64,000 nucleotides of DNA from Rhodococcus maanshanensis NBRC 100610 (GCF_001894865.1 NZ_BCXA01000035.1:16125-80124), one strand, 5' to 3'. Positions 42,530 to 53,001 are shown, numbered from the stretch's first letter. Translations and numbers: made by a program. The notes: generated from the sequence alone by a model not told the origin.

Positions 42530-43087
42530 GTGTCTGCTGCCGAACGTGCGAATCGCAGTCGCCGCAACCCGCGGCGACGAAGCGGGCACGGCGACCGCGC
42601 GAACACGCGCATGCGTACGGTCCGCGAAACGTCGGCAGGCGGACTCGTCGTCGACGGCCTCGACGGCCCCCGCGACAAGCAGTGCGCCGCGCTGATCGGT
42701 CGGACCGACCGGCGGGGACGGCTGCTCTGGTCGCTGCCCAAGGGCCACATCGAGCAGGGCGAGACCGCCGAGCAGACGGCGATGCGTGAGGTGGCCGAGG
42801 AGACCGGCATCCAGGGCACGGTGCTCGCCGAACTCGGCAGCATCGACTACTGGTTCGTCACCGAGGGCAGGCGTGTCCACAAGACCGTGCACCACTACCT
42901 GCTCCGGTTCCAGGGCGGCGAGCTCTCCGACGCCGACGTCGAGGTGACCGAGGTGGCGTGGGTTCCGTTGGCCGAGTTGGAGTCCCGGCTTGCCTATGCA
43001 GACGAGCGCCGACTCGCCGGAGTCGCGGGAGAGCTGATCGACCAGATGGCGTCCGCCCCCAGTGAAGCGACCCGAGAGAACGGATGA
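42530..43087 (+). CDS. NUDIX hydrolase (MutT4-like)
   Basis: 185 residues, orthologous in position and sequence to M. tuberculosis MutT4 (Rv3908). A basic, Arg-rich N-terminus of about 30 residues precedes the NUDIX fold. The NUDIX box reads [23 protein letters not shown], matching Gx5Ex7REUxEExGU. Likely hydrolyses nucleoside polyphosphates or damaged nucleotides; the exact substrate is unknown. GTG start at 42530. Its stop overlaps the start of the next gene by four bases (ATGA at 43084-43087), the beginning of a translationally coupled run into murJ. Confidence 0.92.
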   Translation: MSAAERANRSRRNPRRRSGHGDRANTRMRTVRETSAGGLVVDGLDGPRDKQCAALIGRTDRRGRLLWSLPKGHIEQGETAEQTAMREVAEETGIQGTVLAELGSIDYWFVTEGRRVHKTVHHYLLRFQGGELSDADVEVTEVAWVPLAELESRLAYADERRLAGVAGELIDQMASAPSEATRENG

Positions 43088-45474
43088 GGGCCACCCTGCG
43101 TCGCTTAGCTGTGACGACCCTGTCCGCCTTGGCGTTGGCCGCCGCCCCGATGGGTGCCGCGGTGGCCGGAGCGGATCCCGCGGCACCCGACACCGTCGGC
43201 GCGGTGGCCGCGGCCATGAACCCGACCTCCTCGGGTCTGCGGGCGAACACCGACGAGCGTGAGTTCGTGAGCCTGACGATCGACAAGGTGACCCCGACCG
43301 CCGTCACCACCTCGAGCGAACCGTTCGTCACGGTCACCGGGTCCGTCCGCAACGTCGGCGACCGGGTCGTCCACGACGTGAAGGTCCGGCTCCAGAGTGG
43401 ACCGGCCATCTCCGAGTCCGAGCAGCTCAGGTCCATGCTCACCGCCGACCAGGACGCCTACGACACGGTCGGGGAGTTCACCACCGTCACCGAGAAGCTG
43501 CAGGTGGGGCAGTCCAGCCGGTTCACCCTGGCGATGCCGCTGCGGTCGGCCTCCTCGGTGTCGCTCGGCATCACGGCGCCAGGGGTGTACCCGCTGCTGG
43601 TCAACGTCAACGGCACACCCGAGTACGGCGGCCAGGCCCGGCTCGACGACGCCCGGTTCCTGCTGCCGGTGCTCGGGCTCCCGCGCGACCCCAGCATCCG
43701 CGGCGCCGATCGCCCCGAAGGGGCGGCGGTTCCGCCGAGCATCACGGACCCGCTCGCCGTCACCCTGATGTGGCCGTTCGCCGACAAGCCCCGGCTCGCG
43801 TCCGGCATCCCGGGGTCCTCGGACGAGAAGGTGCGACTCGTCGACGACGAGCTGGCGGACTCGGTGGCGGACGGGGGCCGGCTCGAGCAGCTGCTCGCCG
43901 CCGTCGAGTTCGCCACCGGCGACAGCCTCGACCGCGACCACAAGCTGCGCGACAGCATGTGCCTGGCCGTCGACCCGGATCTGCTGATCACCGTGAGCAA
44001 CATGACCAGGGGATACCTGGTGGTCGACGATCCCTCGGATCCGACAGGCCCGGCACACGAGGGGACCGGACAGACCGCGGCCACCGAGTGGCTCGAGCGG
44101 ATGCGGTCGCTGACCTCCCGCATGTGCACGACCGCCGTTCCGTTCGCGCAGGTCGATCTCGCGGCGTTGCAGAGGGTCGACGACCCGACCCTGGTGGAGC
44201 GGGCCCTCTCGGCCCCGGCGGGGATCGTCGACGGCGTGTTGGGGATAACCTCGCGCCGCGGCCTGACCTGGCCGGACGCGGGCGTGCTCAACCCCGAGGC
44301 GGCGGGCCTTCGGGGGCTCGGCCCGACCGCGCTGCTGGCCGACAACGCGGTGGCCGAGGAGACCACGCGGTCGACCGTGCCGTTGGCGGGGACGACCGTC
44401 GATCGACCGCTGTCCGCTGCGCTGTTCGACGTGCCCGCGGCCACCGCGCTCGCCGCCGTCGGCGCCACCCCCCAGACCCCCACTTACACCCCGTCGGACG
44501 TTCGATACGACCTGTCCGAGGACTCGCGGACCGCGCGACTCCAGGACGCACTCGGCGCGATCGCATGGCCCGCACTCACGCCGCCCCAGAACGCCGCCGC
44601 GAACCAGGACCACGGCCTGCTCGTGGTACCACCGCAGGACTGGTCGGTGGACGGTGACGAGGCCCGTGCCGTGCTCGGGGCGGTGTCGACGCTGATGCGG
44701 TCGGGGCTGGCCGGCCCGCGCCCGCTCGCCGACCTGCTCGATCGACCCACCGCCCAGCCTCCTGTCGATCTCGACTATCCGGCGCAGGCCGCGAAGGACG
44801 GCGCCCCCGAGCGGGTACAGACCGGCGCCGCCACGGTCGCCCCCGAGATCAATGCGCTCACCGAGACGCTGGTGAACGATCCGCAGTCGGCGCTGACCCC
44901 GCGCGCCTACACCGCGCCGCTGAGCGAGGACCTGCTGCGGGCGCTGAGCACCTCCGGCAGGCGCGACCGGGACAGGGGCGCCGCGACGGCCGCCGCCGAG
45001 ACCCGGGTCAGCGACGTCGAGGAGGCGCTGACCGAGATCTACGCGTCGGTGACCGTGCTCCCGCCCGGCGGCGCCTACACCCTCGCCTCGGAGCAGAGCC
45101 CGCTGCTGCTCGTCGCGCGCAACGACCTGCCGGTCGGGATCAACGTGCGGCTCCAGATCTCGGCACCGCCCGAGATGACGATCACCGACATCGGCGATCA
45201 GCAGCTGCCCCCGCGGGGCAGCCGGACGCTGCAGGTGCCCGCGACCGTCGAGAACGCAGGCAAGCTGGTGGTCGATGTCGCGCTGACCACCACGAACGGC
45301 CGCGAACTCGGCGAGCCCACCTCGGTGTCGATCCGGACGAACACGTACGGCAAGGCGCTCGCGATCATCACCGCCTGCGCGGGCGCACTACTCTTGCTAC
45401 TTGCGGGACGGCGCCTGTGGCACCGGTTCCGGGGTCAGCCAGACCCAGCGGATGAAGGGTACGAAGCTCGATGA
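43084..45474 (+). CDS. DUF6049 secreted/membrane protein (Rv3909-like)
   Basis: 796 residues. Signal peptide ([23 protein letters not shown], ending near residue 30), a long extracytoplasmic part with Ig-like N-terminal ([21 protein letters not shown]) and C-terminal ([16 protein letters not shown]) beta domains, and a C-terminal membrane anchor (about 760-780, [17 protein letters not shown]) with a short basic tail. Function unknown. Coupled by 4-nt overlaps to the NUDIX gene before it and murJ after it, the same order as Rv3908-Rv3909-Rv3910, which suggests that it works with the lipid II flippase. Confidence 0.9.
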   Translation: MRATLRRLAVTTLSALALAAAPMGAAVAGADPAAPDTVGAVAAAMNPTSSGLRANTDEREFVSLTIDKVTPTAVTTSSEPFVTVTGSVRNVGDRVVHDVKVRLQSGPAISESEQLRSMLTADQDAYDTVGEFTTVTEKLQVGQSSRFTLAMPLRSASSVSLGITAPGVYPLLVNVNGTPEYGGQARLDDARFLLPVLGLPRDPSIRGADRPEGAAVPPSITDPLAVTLMWPFADKPRLASGIPGSSDEKVRLVDDELADSVADGGRLEQLLAAVEFATGDSLDRDHKLRDSMCLAVDPDLLITVSNMTRGYLVVDDPSDPTGPAHEGTGQTAATEWLERMRSLTSRMCTTAVPFAQVDLAALQRVDDPTLVERALSAPAGIVDGVLGITSRRGLTWPDAGVLNPEAAGLRGLGPTALLADNAVAEETTRSTVPLAGTTVDRPLSAALFDVPAATALAAVGATPQTPTYTPSDVRYDLSEDSRTARLQDALGAIAWPALTPPQNAAANQDHGLLVVPPQDWSVDGDEARAVLGAVSTLMRSGLAGPRPLADLLDRPTAQPPVDLDYPAQAAKDGAPERVQTGAATVAPEINALTETLVNDPQSALTPRAYTAPLSEDLLRALSTSGRRDRDRGAATAAAETRVSDVEEALTEIYASVTVLPPGGAYTLASEQSPLLLVARNDLPVGINVRLQISAPPEMTITDIGDQQLPPRGSRTLQVPATVENAGKLVVDVALTTTNGRELGEPTSVSIRTNTYGKALAIITACAGALLLLLAGRRLWHRFRGQPDPADEGYEAR

Positions 45475-48400
45475 CGGGGAGCACGCGTCGCCCACCGGGC
45501 ACGGGAGCGGACCCAAGCGGGCGACCCCAGAATCCGGGCGCGGAGCCCCCACAGCAACCCCGGCACCCGGGCGCGGAGCCCGCGCAGCGACCCCAGTACC
45601 CGGGCGCGGAGCCCGCGCAGGGACCCCAGCCTCCGGGACCTCACAATCCCGAACCGGCTCCGCCCGCCCCGTGGGAACGGGCCAACCCGACGCCGCACCG
45701 ACCCGCCGACCCGCGGCCGGTTCCGCCGTCGGACCAGGCGGGGCGCATGCCGCCGCGGCCCGGCCAGCCGTGGTCGCAGCCGCCGTTACCGCCGGAGCAG
45801 CCGCGCCCGTTCCGCCCCGCCCAGCCCCAGACCTACCGACCTCAGCCCGCGCCGCCGCGCGCCGCCCCGCAGCGCTACCTGCCGCCGCCCCCGCACCAGC
45901 GCGCGGGACAGCCCCCGCAGCCCGCGCCGAGCCCGGCGGTCAACAGGCCCGCGGCTCCCGCGCCCGATCCCGAGCCGACTCCCGAACAGGAGACGCAGGA
46001 GACGCAGGAGACGCAGAGCTCGAACTCCCGCCTCCTCGCGTCCACCGGCTCCATCGCGGTGGCCACCCTGGTCAGCCGGATCACCGGCTTCCTCAAGCAG
46101 GTGCTGCTGCTGACCGTGCTCGGTGCCGCAACCGCCAGCTCGTTCACCGTGGCCAGCCAGCTGCCGACCATGATCTCGGAACTGGTCCTCGGCGCGGTGC
46201 TGACCGCGATCGTGGTGCCGGTGCTGGTGCGGGCCGAGAAGGAAGACGACGACGGCGGCGCGGCATTCGTGCGCAGGCTGTTCACCATCACCTGCCTGAT
46301 CCTCGGCGTCGCCGCGGTGGTCGCGGTCGCCGCGGCCCCGCTGCTGACCCGGATCTTCCTCCCGGAGGACGGCAAGGTCGACGCCGAACTGTCCACCTCG
46401 TTCGCCTACCTGTTGCTGCCCGCGATCCTCTTCTACGGCCTGTCGGCCCTGCTGACCGCGCTGCTCAACACGAGGGGTGTGTTCAAGCCCGGCGCGTGGG
46501 CGCCGGTGCTCAACAACCTCGTGGTGCTGGGCGTGCTCGCGGTCTTCTGGCTGGTCACCCGCGGTTCCGACGAGATGACGACAGGGCGGGTGCTGCTGCT
46601 CGGCCTCGGCGTGACGCTCGGCGTCGTGACCCAGGCCGCCACCCTCCTGCCCGCGATCCGGCGCGAGGGCATCAGTCTCAAGCCGCTGTGGGGCATCGAT
46701 GCCCGGCTGAAGATGTTCGCCGGGATGGGCGTCGCCATCGTCCTGTACGTCCTGATCAGTCAGATCGGCTTCAGCATCGGCACCCGCATCGCCGCCGCGG
46801 CGGACGCGGCGGGCCCTGTGATCTACCAGCAGGCCTGGCTGCTGCTGCAGCTGCCGTACGGCATCCTCGGCGTGACGGTGCTCACCGCGATCATGCCGCG
46901 GCTCAGTCGCAACGCGGCAGCGGAGGACACCCCGGCGGTCGTCGACGACCTGTCCGTCTCGACCCGGTTGACGATGGTGTCGCTGGTGCCGGTGGTGGTG
47001 TTCCTCACGTTCGCGGGCCCGCAGGTCGGCCACGCCCTGTTCGGCTACGGCAACTTCGGTTCCGCCGACGCCGAGCGGCTCGGACATGCCGTCAGCTGGT
47101 CCGCGTTCACCCTGATCCCGTACGCCCTCGTGCTCATCCACCTGCGGGTCTTCTACGCCCGCGAGCAGGCCTGGACACCGACCTGGATCATCCTCGGCAT
47201 CACCGGGGTGAAGGTCGGGCTCTCGATGCTGGCGCCGATGGTGGCCTCCAGTGACGAGCAGGTCGTCAGCCTGCTCGGTGTCGCGAACGGTCTCGGTTTC
47301 ACCGTCGGCGCGCTGATCGGCGGGTACCTGCTCCGGCGGAGCCTCGGTAACCTGCGGATGGCGAACGTCGGCAAGACCGCATTCCTTGTCGTCGTCGCCT
47401 CGGTCGCGGGCGGGATCACGATGCTGACGGCCGAGGAGTTGCTGCGTCTCGATCGTCTCGGCGACCGGTTCGGCGGGCCAGGTGCCTTCGTCCAGGTCGG
47501 TATCGGCGCGGTCATCATGCTCGGGCTGACATTCGGGCTGCTGCGCATCGCCCGGGTGCCCGAGGTGGTGGCGGGCACGGTGGCCGTGGGGCGCGTGGTG
47601 AACAGACTTCTCGGTCGGTCTACGCAGGAATCGCGCGTTGACACGCCGACGGTCGTGTCACTCTATGAGGCGGAGACTGAGTTGATCCCCGCCATCGATG
47701 GTGCTCAGATACCCCTCAGCGGTGGGATACCACTCCCGTACGCTGATGCTCGGCGGTCTGGGGACCAGTTCTCAACAGGAGAGATTTCGGCACTTATGCG
47801 CGAAGGAGTGAGGGTGAGCGACGAGAACGTTGCCGACGGCCAGTCCGGCGTGTCCGCTGTTAAGGCGTCCGTGCCCGAATCGGCCCCGCGAAAGATCGAG
47901 GCAACGGACGACGGGCCCACCACGGTGACCCCGGACGGCGATGGGGCCAAGGCTCCTGCCAAGGCCGACAAGCCGGTGACGCGCCCCGAGCGCGACCTGA
48001 CCGTCGACACCGGTGTCATCCCGATCGGTTCGCCGACGTTGCCCCCGCTGCGGGTGGGCGACTCCACCTCGACAGCGAAGCCGACGCGCGGCCCGAAGCT
48101 GATCCCCGGTGCCTCGGTGGCGGGCGGGCGCTACCGCCTCCTCGCCCCGCACGGTGGTGCCCGCGGACTCAAGTTCTGGCAGGCCCACGACATCAAGCTC
48201 GATCGCGAGGTCGCGCTGACCTTCGTCGACGCCGACCAGCGCGCGAGCTCGACAACGCCCGAGTCGGAGGGACCGCAGGCGGTCCTGTCGCGCACCCTGC
48301 GGCTCGGTCGGATCAACTCGCCCGGCCTGGCCCGGGTCCTCGACGTGGTTCGCGGCAGCTCGGGCGGCATCGTCGTCGCCGAGTGGACGCCGGGACGGTC

Positions 48401-49670
48401 GCTGCGCGAGATGGCCGAGACCGAACCGTCTCCGATCGGCGCGGCCAGGGCGATCCGCGCGCTCGCCTCGGCTGCGGAGGCCGCCCACCGCGGCGGCGGA
48501 TCGCTGTCGATCGACCATCCGGACCGGATCCGGATCTCCGTTGGTGGCGACGCTGTACTGGCCTTCCCCGCCACCCTTGCCGACGCCGATTCCAGCTCGG
48601 ACGTGCGCGGACTCGGCGCCATGCTGTACGCGTTGATCACGGCGCGGTGGCCGCTCGGCGAGCCGGCACCGGCGCCCGAGTCCGGTGCCCCCGCTCCTGC
48701 CCCGCAGGCGGGCGCCGACCCGCGCACGCCGCACGCGGCCGGCACGGTCGGCGGGATGCGGCTGGCTGACCGCGGCGACGACGGAGTGCCGGTCGAGCCG
48801 CGGCGCCTGCGGCCCGAGGTCCCGTTCGAGATCTCCGCTGTCGCCGTCAGGGCGCTCGAGCAGGGCGGCGGGATCCGCACGGCCGCGACCGTCCAGCACG
48901 TGCTGGACCAGGCGTCCGTGGTGGACCAGAAGACCGATCTCATGCCCGCACTGCGACTCGGCCAGCGCCCCGCGGGGGCGACCAGCCGCGCCATCCTCGA
49001 TCCCGAGGAGGCCGAGGCGAAGCGGGCCAAGGACAACAAGATGATCATCGCGCTGTCCGCGCTCGGTGTCCTCACCGTCGTCGTGTTGGCGCTGGTCGGC
49101 TGGTGGCTGGCCAATTTCCTGGCGGGTGGCGGCTCCAGCGAACCGCTGACGGACCAGAACTTCGGCCTCACGACCGCCCCGTCCGAGGCCTCCGTGTCGG
49201 CGCCCGCCGAGCCAGGGCCCGCCGCCGCGGGGGCGGCGGTGCTTCCCACGGGCGCCGCCGTGTACTCGCCGCAGGGCTCTCCGGACAACCCGGCCACCGC
49301 GCGGCAGGCGATCGACGGCAACCCGGCCACCGCGTGGACCACGGACGGCTACTTCGACCAGTTCCCGACGTTCAAGAACGGGGTCGGCCTGATGGTCGAC
49401 CTGGCCGAGCCGAGCACGCTGCGCGAGGTCTCGATCAACTCGCCGAGCGCGGGCACCGCCGTCGAGATCCGCACCGCCGCAACGGCGAACCCCACACTGG
49501 ACCAGACCCAGGTGATCGGTTCGGCGGTCCTCGGAAAGGGCGTCACCAAGATTCCGGTGACCGGCGAGGGCAAGACGGGCAAGGTCCTGGTGTGGATCAC
49601 CAAGCTGGCCAGCGAGGGCGGAAAGAACCAGTCCTCGCTCGCGGAGATCGGCTTCACGAAGGCACCCTGA
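45471..49670 (+). CDS. murJ: Lipid II flippase MurJ fused to a pseudokinase and a lectin-like domain
   Basis: 1399 residues, longer than M. tuberculosis MviN (about 1184) mainly because of a Pro-rich N-terminus (residues 1-182) with an 11-residue tandem repeat. Residues about 183-716 are the MOP-type flippase core with 14 membrane segments (GFLKQVLLLTVLG, LVLIHLRVFYAREQAWTP). Residues about 878-1150 are kinase-like but lack key residues: the ATP Lys of VAxK reads VALTF, HRD reads HRG and there is no DFG, so a pseudokinase. A membrane segment lies at about 1190-1215 and an extracellular discoidin-like domain at 1255-1399. In mycobacteria PknB phosphorylation of the pseudokinase recruits FhaA. 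Confidence 0.93.
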   Translation: MTGSTRRPPGTGADPSGRPQNPGAEPPQQPRHPGAEPAQRPQYPGAEPAQGPQPPGPHNPEPAPPAPWERANPTPHRPADPRPVPPSDQAGRMPPRPGQPWSQPPLPPEQPRPFRPAQPQTYRPQPAPPRAAPQRYLPPPPHQRAGQPPQPAPSPAVNRPAAPAPDPEPTPEQETQETQETQSSNSRLLASTGSIAVATLVSRITGFLKQVLLLTVLGAATASSFTVASQLPTMISELVLGAVLTAIVVPVLVRAEKEDDDGGAAFVRRLFTITCLILGVAAVVAVAAAPLLTRIFLPEDGKVDAELSTSFAYLLLPAILFYGLSALLTALLNTRGVFKPGAWAPVLNNLVVLGVLAVFWLVTRGSDEMTTGRVLLLGLGVTLGVVTQAATLLPAIRREGISLKPLWGIDARLKMFAGMGVAIVLYVLISQIGFSIGTRIAAAADAAGPVIYQQAWLLLQLPYGILGVTVLTAIMPRLSRNAAAEDTPAVVDDLSVSTRLTMVSLVPVVVFLTFAGPQVGHALFGYGNFGSADAERLGHAVSWSAFTLIPYALVLIHLRVFYAREQAWTPTWIILGITGVKVGLSMLAPMVASSDEQVVSLLGVANGLGFTVGALIGGYLLRRSLGNLRMANVGKTAFLVVVASVAGGITMLTAEELLRLDRLGDRFGGPGAFVQVGIGAVIMLGLTFGLLRIARVPEVVAGTVAVGRVVNRLLGRSTQESRVDTPTVVSLYEAETELIPAIDGAQIPLSGGIPLPYADARRSGDQFSTGEISALMREGVRVSDENVADGQSGVSAVKASVPESAPRKIEATDDGPTTVTPDGDGAKAPAKADKPVTRPERDLTVDTGVIPIGSPTLPPLRVGDSTSTAKPTRGPKLIPGASVAGGRYRLLAPHGGARGLKFWQAHDIKLDREVALTFVDADQRASSTTPESEGPQAVLSRTLRLGRINSPGLARVLDVVRGSSGGIVVAEWTPGRSLREMAETEPSPIGAARAIRALASAAEAAHRGGGSLSIDHPDRIRISVGGDAVLAFPATLADADSSSDVRGLGAMLYALITARWPLGEPAPAPESGAPAPAPQAGADPRTPHAAGTVGGMRLADRGDDGVPVEPRRLRPEVPFEISAVAVRALEQGGGIRTAATVQHVLDQASVVDQKTDLMPALRLGQRPAGATSRAILDPEEAEAKRAKDNKMIIALSALGVLTVVVLALVGWWLANFLAGGGSSEPLTDQNFGLTTAPSEASVSAPAEPGPAAAGAAVLPTGAAVYSPQGSPDNPATARQAIDGNPATAWTTDGYFDQFPTFKNGVGLMVDLAEPSTLREVSINSPSAGTAVEIRTAATANPTLDQTQVIGSAVLGKGVTKIPVTGEGKTGKVLVWITKLASEGGKNQSSLAEIGFTKAP
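45534..45632 (+). repeat. Three 33-bp tandem repeats in the murJ N-terminus
   Basis: Three units start at 45534, 45567 and 45600, each beginning CCGGGCGCGGAGCCC and encoding PGAEPxQxPxx. Copies 2 and 3 differ by a few bases. They lie in the disordered cytoplasmic N-terminus. Confidence 0.85.
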
Positions 49671-49714
49671 ACGCCGGTTCAGCCCTCGGAGTGACTCCAG
49701 ACCTTACGGTCGGT

Positions 49715-49720
49715 TAGCAT
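49715..49720 (+). promoter_or_regulatory. -10 element of sigM
   Basis: TAGCAT ends 5 bp before the GTG at 49726, which is consistent with a leaderless sigM transcript separate from murJ. Confidence 0.4.
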
Positions 49721-49725
49721 TTCTC

Positions 49726-50310
49726 GTGCGAATCTATAGGGGGGTCGCCGGGGCTGGCATGTCTGATGCCGAGCTCCTGGCAGCGCACGCGTCGGGGGAC
49801 GCACGCGCGTTTGCGGAGTTGTTGAGCAGACATCAGGACCATTTATGGCAGACGGCGAAACGGACCAGCTACACGCCGGAGGACGCGGCTGACGCGCTCC
49901 AGGAGGCGCTGCTGTCCGCCCACCGGACGGCGGCGTCGTTCCGGGCGGATGCCGCCGTGCGCAGCTGGCTGCACCGGATCGTGGTGAATGCGTGTCTCGA
50001 TCGGATCCGCCGCAACCGGGCGCGACCGACCGTGCCGCTCGAGGACGACCACCAGGAACCGGTGCGGCCCCGCGACCCGATGGACGACTGCGAGACGTCG
50101 ATGGCCATCGACGCCGCCCTGTTCACCCTGTCGCCCGAGCAGCGGGCCGCCGTCGTGGCGGTCGACCTGGAGGGGTACTCGGTCACGGAAGCGGCGGCGC
50201 TACTCGGGATTCCGGAGGGCACCGTCAAGAGCCGCTGTGCGCGGGCACGGCTGAAGCTGGCCCAGCAGTTGAAATATTTGCAGAATGAGCGGAACCAAAT
50301 CCATCCTTGA
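49726..50310 (+). CDS. sigM: ECF sigma factor SigM
   Basis: 194 residues, group IV (ECF) sigma factor. Region 2: AFAELLSRHQDHLWQTAKRTSYTPEDAADALQEALLSAHRTAASF, seen here at residues 28-72, followed by RSWLHRIVVNACLDRIRRNRA. Region 4: LSPEQRAAVVAVDLEGYSVTEAAALLGIPEGTVKSR. Closely resembles M. tuberculosis SigM, which in mycobacteria drives esx-type and envelope genes in late growth. The GTG at 49726 is favoured by a leaderless -10; the ATG at 49759 is the alternative. Followed 54 bp later by its anti-sigma gene. Confidence 0.93.
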   Translation: MRIYRGVAGAGMSDAELLAAHASGDARAFAELLSRHQDHLWQTAKRTSYTPEDAADALQEALLSAHRTAASFRADAAVRSWLHRIVVNACLDRIRRNRARPTVPLEDDHQEPVRPRDPMDDCETSMAIDAALFTLSPEQRAAVVAVDLEGYSVTEAAALLGIPEGTVKSRCARARLKLAQQLKYLQNERNQIHP

Positions 50311-50364
50311 GGGGTCTAATCATAATGACGTGCCCGTAAGTCGAGGACTCAGCAGGGAGGTGAC

Positions 50365-51114
50365 ATGGTCGGTCAGGGTGATGACGCGCTCCTGCAGCCC
50401 CCATTCGACCCCGAACTGATCGCCGACCTGCACGCAGGGCTGTTCGACCCCCCGTTCGAGGCGCGCCTCGGCGCCGCGGTGGAGAGCGACCCGCAGGCAC
50501 GACAGGTCCTCGCCGCGCTCGACTCGGTCAGCACCCGGCTCGCCGGGCTCCGCGCGGACGACACCCCCGCACCCCCGGCGCCCCCGGAGGTTCTCGACCG
50601 AATTCACGCGGCGTTGGCAGCCGAGGGCGCACCGACCCCGGTCGACACGGTCCCCGTTGCGGCCCTCGCCGACCACCCCCGACGCAGGCGAGCGTGGATC
50701 CCCGCCGCCGCGGCCGCCGCGATCGTGCTGCTGGCCGGGGGTATCGCCCTCGGGACCGAAGTGTTCGGAGACGAACCCGAAACACCAGCACCGACCGTGG
50801 CCCAGCCGCTGATGCCCGGCGTCGACGACCCGGACCTGGGCGCGGATCTGACCCCCGGCGCCGCCCTCACCATGATGGGACGGTCCTCACTCGGCCCGTT
50901 GTCAGCCCCGGACGCGCTCGCCGGTTGCCTGCGCGCCAACGGGGTCGATCCGGCCACCCCGCTGCTCGGGTCCGGCCCGGTGCGGATCCGGGGTATCCGC
51001 GGCGTCCTGATGTTGTTCGCTGGTCCGCGACCACCCCAGATCACCGCACTGGTGGTCGGTACGGGCTGCACCGACTCGCGCCCGGAAACCCTGGCGCGCA
51101 GCGACATCGGCTGA
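50365..51114 (+). CDS. Anti-sigma-M factor-like membrane protein (Rv3912-like)
   Basis: 249 residues. N-terminal cytoplasmic part (DPELIADLHAGLFDPPFEARL) without the HxxxCxxC zinc motif of ZAS anti-sigma factors, then one membrane segment (AAAAAAIVLLAGGIALGTEV, about residues 111-132) and an extracytoplasmic domain with two Cys (AGCLRANGVDP and GTGCTDSRP) that may pair. Its position after sigM matches Rv3912, the SigM anti-sigma factor in M. tuberculosis. ATG at 50365 with GGGAGG upstream. Confidence 0.82.
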   Translation: MVGQGDDALLQPPFDPELIADLHAGLFDPPFEARLGAAVESDPQARQVLAALDSVSTRLAGLRADDTPAPPAPPEVLDRIHAALAAEGAPTPVDTVPVAALADHPRRRRAWIPAAAAAAIVLLAGGIALGTEVFGDEPETPAPTVAQPLMPGVDDPDLGADLTPGAALTMMGRSSLGPLSAPDALAGCLRANGVDPATPLLGSGPVRIRGIRGVLMLFAGPRPPQITALVVGTGCTDSRPETLARSDIG

Positions 51115-51126
51115 GAGACGGACCGA

Positions 51127-51693
51127 TCACCCCCGCTGGCCCCGCGCGACCGGCAGCAGGATCTCCAACACCCGCTCCCGCATCTCGGGGGTGTCCTCCT
51201 CGACCGCGATCAGCGACAGGAACAGCGCTGCCCCTGCCCCGAGGACCAGGAGGGCGCGCGCATCCAGCTGATCGTCAAGACCGGAGGACTCCGCGTACAG
51301 CGCGCTGCTGGGGCCGCTGAAGCCCCGCCACAGCGTGTTGCGCAGATCCTCCTGATCGCGCAGCGTGGCGAGCAGGCCCGGCACCGCCTCCCGCACCTCG
51401 GGCCTGCGGAACAACTCCGAACTCCCGGTGACCACCCACCTGATCCAGCCCTCCCGATCGGCGCCGGCGAAGGGCGTCAGGTCCGGGGTCACACCGAGCA
51501 CCGCGTCGAGCACGAGTTGCGCCTTCGAGTCCCAGCGACGGTCGATCGCCGCCCGGCTCACCCCGGCCCGTGCGGCGATCGCCCGCATGCTGAGCTGGTC
51601 GAATCCGACGTCGACCAGCAGCTCGCGGGCGGCCGCGAGCACCTCCGCATCGATCTGTGGGTCCCGCGGCCGACCCGATCCGGTTTTAGTCAT
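51127..51693 (-). CDS. TetR-family regulator
   Basis: 188 residues. HTH: DAEVLAAARELLVDVGFDQLSM and ARAGVSRAAIDRRWDSKAQLV. The start is the ATG at 51693. Divergent from the flavin oxidoreductase gene; the dyad at 51742-51766 lies in the 94-bp gap and is a likely shared operator. Not part of the conserved sigM-trxB neighbourhood; it begins a stretch of four extra genes. Confidence 0.87.
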   Translation of the reverse strand: MTKTGSGRPRDPQIDAEVLAAARELLVDVGFDQLSMRAIAARAGVSRAAIDRRWDSKAQLVLDAVLGVTPDLTPFAGADREGWIRWVVTGSSELFRRPEVREAVPGLLATLRDQEDLRNTLWRGFSGPSSALYAESSGLDDQLDARALLVLGAGAALFLSLIAVEEDTPEMRERVLEILLPVARGQRG

Positions 51694-51741
51694 TGCCCCG
51701 AATTCTCTTCCATCTCCGGCCTCGGGGCTATACCGTGTCCT

Positions 51742-51766
51742 ATTACGAGGCCGGTGGCATCGTAAT
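51742..51766. promoter_or_regulatory. TetR-type operator
   Basis: ATTACGA (51742-51748) and TCGTAAT (51760-51766), perfect 7-bp arms with an 11-bp spacer, between divergent TetR and oxidoreductase genes. Confidence 0.55.
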
Positions 51767-51787
51767 TCCGCGACCCAAGGATTCGAC

Positions 51788-52993
51788 ATGACCTCCCCGA
51801 ACGAGACGTCCGGCGCGACGCGCGTCTTCGAGCCCGCCCGGCTCGGTCCGCTCACGCTGCGCAACCGGATCATCAAGGCCGCCACCTTCGAGGGCGTGAT
51901 GCCGCGTGGGGCGGTCTCCGACGAGCTCATCGAGTTCCACCGAGCGGTGGCCGCCGGGGGAGCGGCGCTCACCACGGTGGCGTACTGCGCGGTGTCCGAG
52001 GGCGGCCGAGTCCACCGCAACACGCTGGTCCTCGACCAGTCGAGCGTGCCGGGTCTGACCCGGCTCACCGACGCCGTGCACGCCGAGGGCGCGTTGGCCG
52101 CCGCACAGATCGGCCACGCCGGCCTGGTCGCCAACACGCTGTCGAACAAGACCCCCACCCTCGCTCCGTCCACCCGGATCAGTGCTCCCGCAATGGGTCT
52201 GGTGCGGGGCGCGACGCCGGACCAGCTGGCGGCGGTGACCGCGGACTTCGAGCGCTCGGCGAGGGTCGCGGTCGAGGCAGGGTTCGACGCCATCGAGGTA
52301 CACCTCGGTCACAACTATCTGCTGAGCTCCTTCATGAGCCCCAACCTGAACAAGCGCAAGGACGGCTACGGGGGCAGCGTCGCGAACCGCGCCAGGTTCC
52401 CGCGCGAGGTGCTCGAACGCGTCCGGGCGGCCGCGGGGGACAAGGTCGCGGTGACCGCGAAGTTCAACATGTCCGACGGGGTACCGAAGGGGCTGTGGCT
52501 CGACCAGAGCATGCAGATCGCGAAGCTGCTCGAGTCCGACGGGCACCTCGACGCGTTGCAGCTGACCGGCGGCAGCTCCCTACTCAACGGCATGTACTTC
52601 TTTCGCGGCGAGGTTCCGATGGCGGAATTCGTTGCGTCGCAACCGAAGCTGGTCGGGCTCGGGCTCAGGGTGTACGGGCCGCACCTGTTCCCGACCTACC
52701 CGTTCGAGGAGGCCTTCTTCCTCCCGTTCGCCCGGCAGTTCCGCGAGATCCTGTCGATGCCGTTGATCTTGCTCGGGGGCATCAACCGGATGGACACCAT
52801 CGTCGGCGCCCTCGACGAGGGCTTCGAATTCGTCGCGATGGCACGGGCGTTGCTACGAGAACCCGATCTGGTCAACAGGTTTCGCGACGAGAGTGCCACC
52901 GAGGGCCACTGCATCCACTGCAACAAATGCATGCCGACCATCTACACGGGAACCCGCTGCGTCGTGCGCGAGGCGCAGCAGCTGATCGGTTGA
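51788..52993 (+). CDS. NADH:flavin oxidoreductase (Old Yellow Enzyme/dienoyl-CoA reductase type)
   Basis: 401-residue TIM-barrel FMN enzyme. Barrel signatures include LTLRNRIIKAATFEG, AQIGHAG, FDAIEVHLGHNYLLSSFMSP and GYGGSVANRARFP. The C-terminus has CIHCNKCMPTIYTGTRC, a CxxCxxC-x10-C pattern like the [4Fe-4S] site of 2,4-dienoyl-CoA reductases, so it may carry a cluster although the second flavin domain of those enzymes is missing. Reduces activated double bonds, substrate unknown. ATG at 51788. Controlled by the divergent TetR gene. Confidence 0.85.
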   Translation: MTSPNETSGATRVFEPARLGPLTLRNRIIKAATFEGVMPRGAVSDELIEFHRAVAAGGAALTTVAYCAVSEGGRVHRNTLVLDQSSVPGLTRLTDAVHAEGALAAAQIGHAGLVANTLSNKTPTLAPSTRISAPAMGLVRGATPDQLAAVTADFERSARVAVEAGFDAIEVHLGHNYLLSSFMSPNLNKRKDGYGGSVANRARFPREVLERVRAAAGDKVAVTAKFNMSDGVPKGLWLDQSMQIAKLLESDGHLDALQLTGGSSLLNGMYFFRGEVPMAEFVASQPKLVGLGLRVYGPHLFPTYPFEEAFFLPFARQFREILSMPLILLGGINRMDTIVGALDEGFEFVAMARALLREPDLVNRFRDESATEGHCIHCNKCMPTIYTGTRCVVREAQQLIG

Positions 52994-53001
52994 GCGGGCC
53001 G

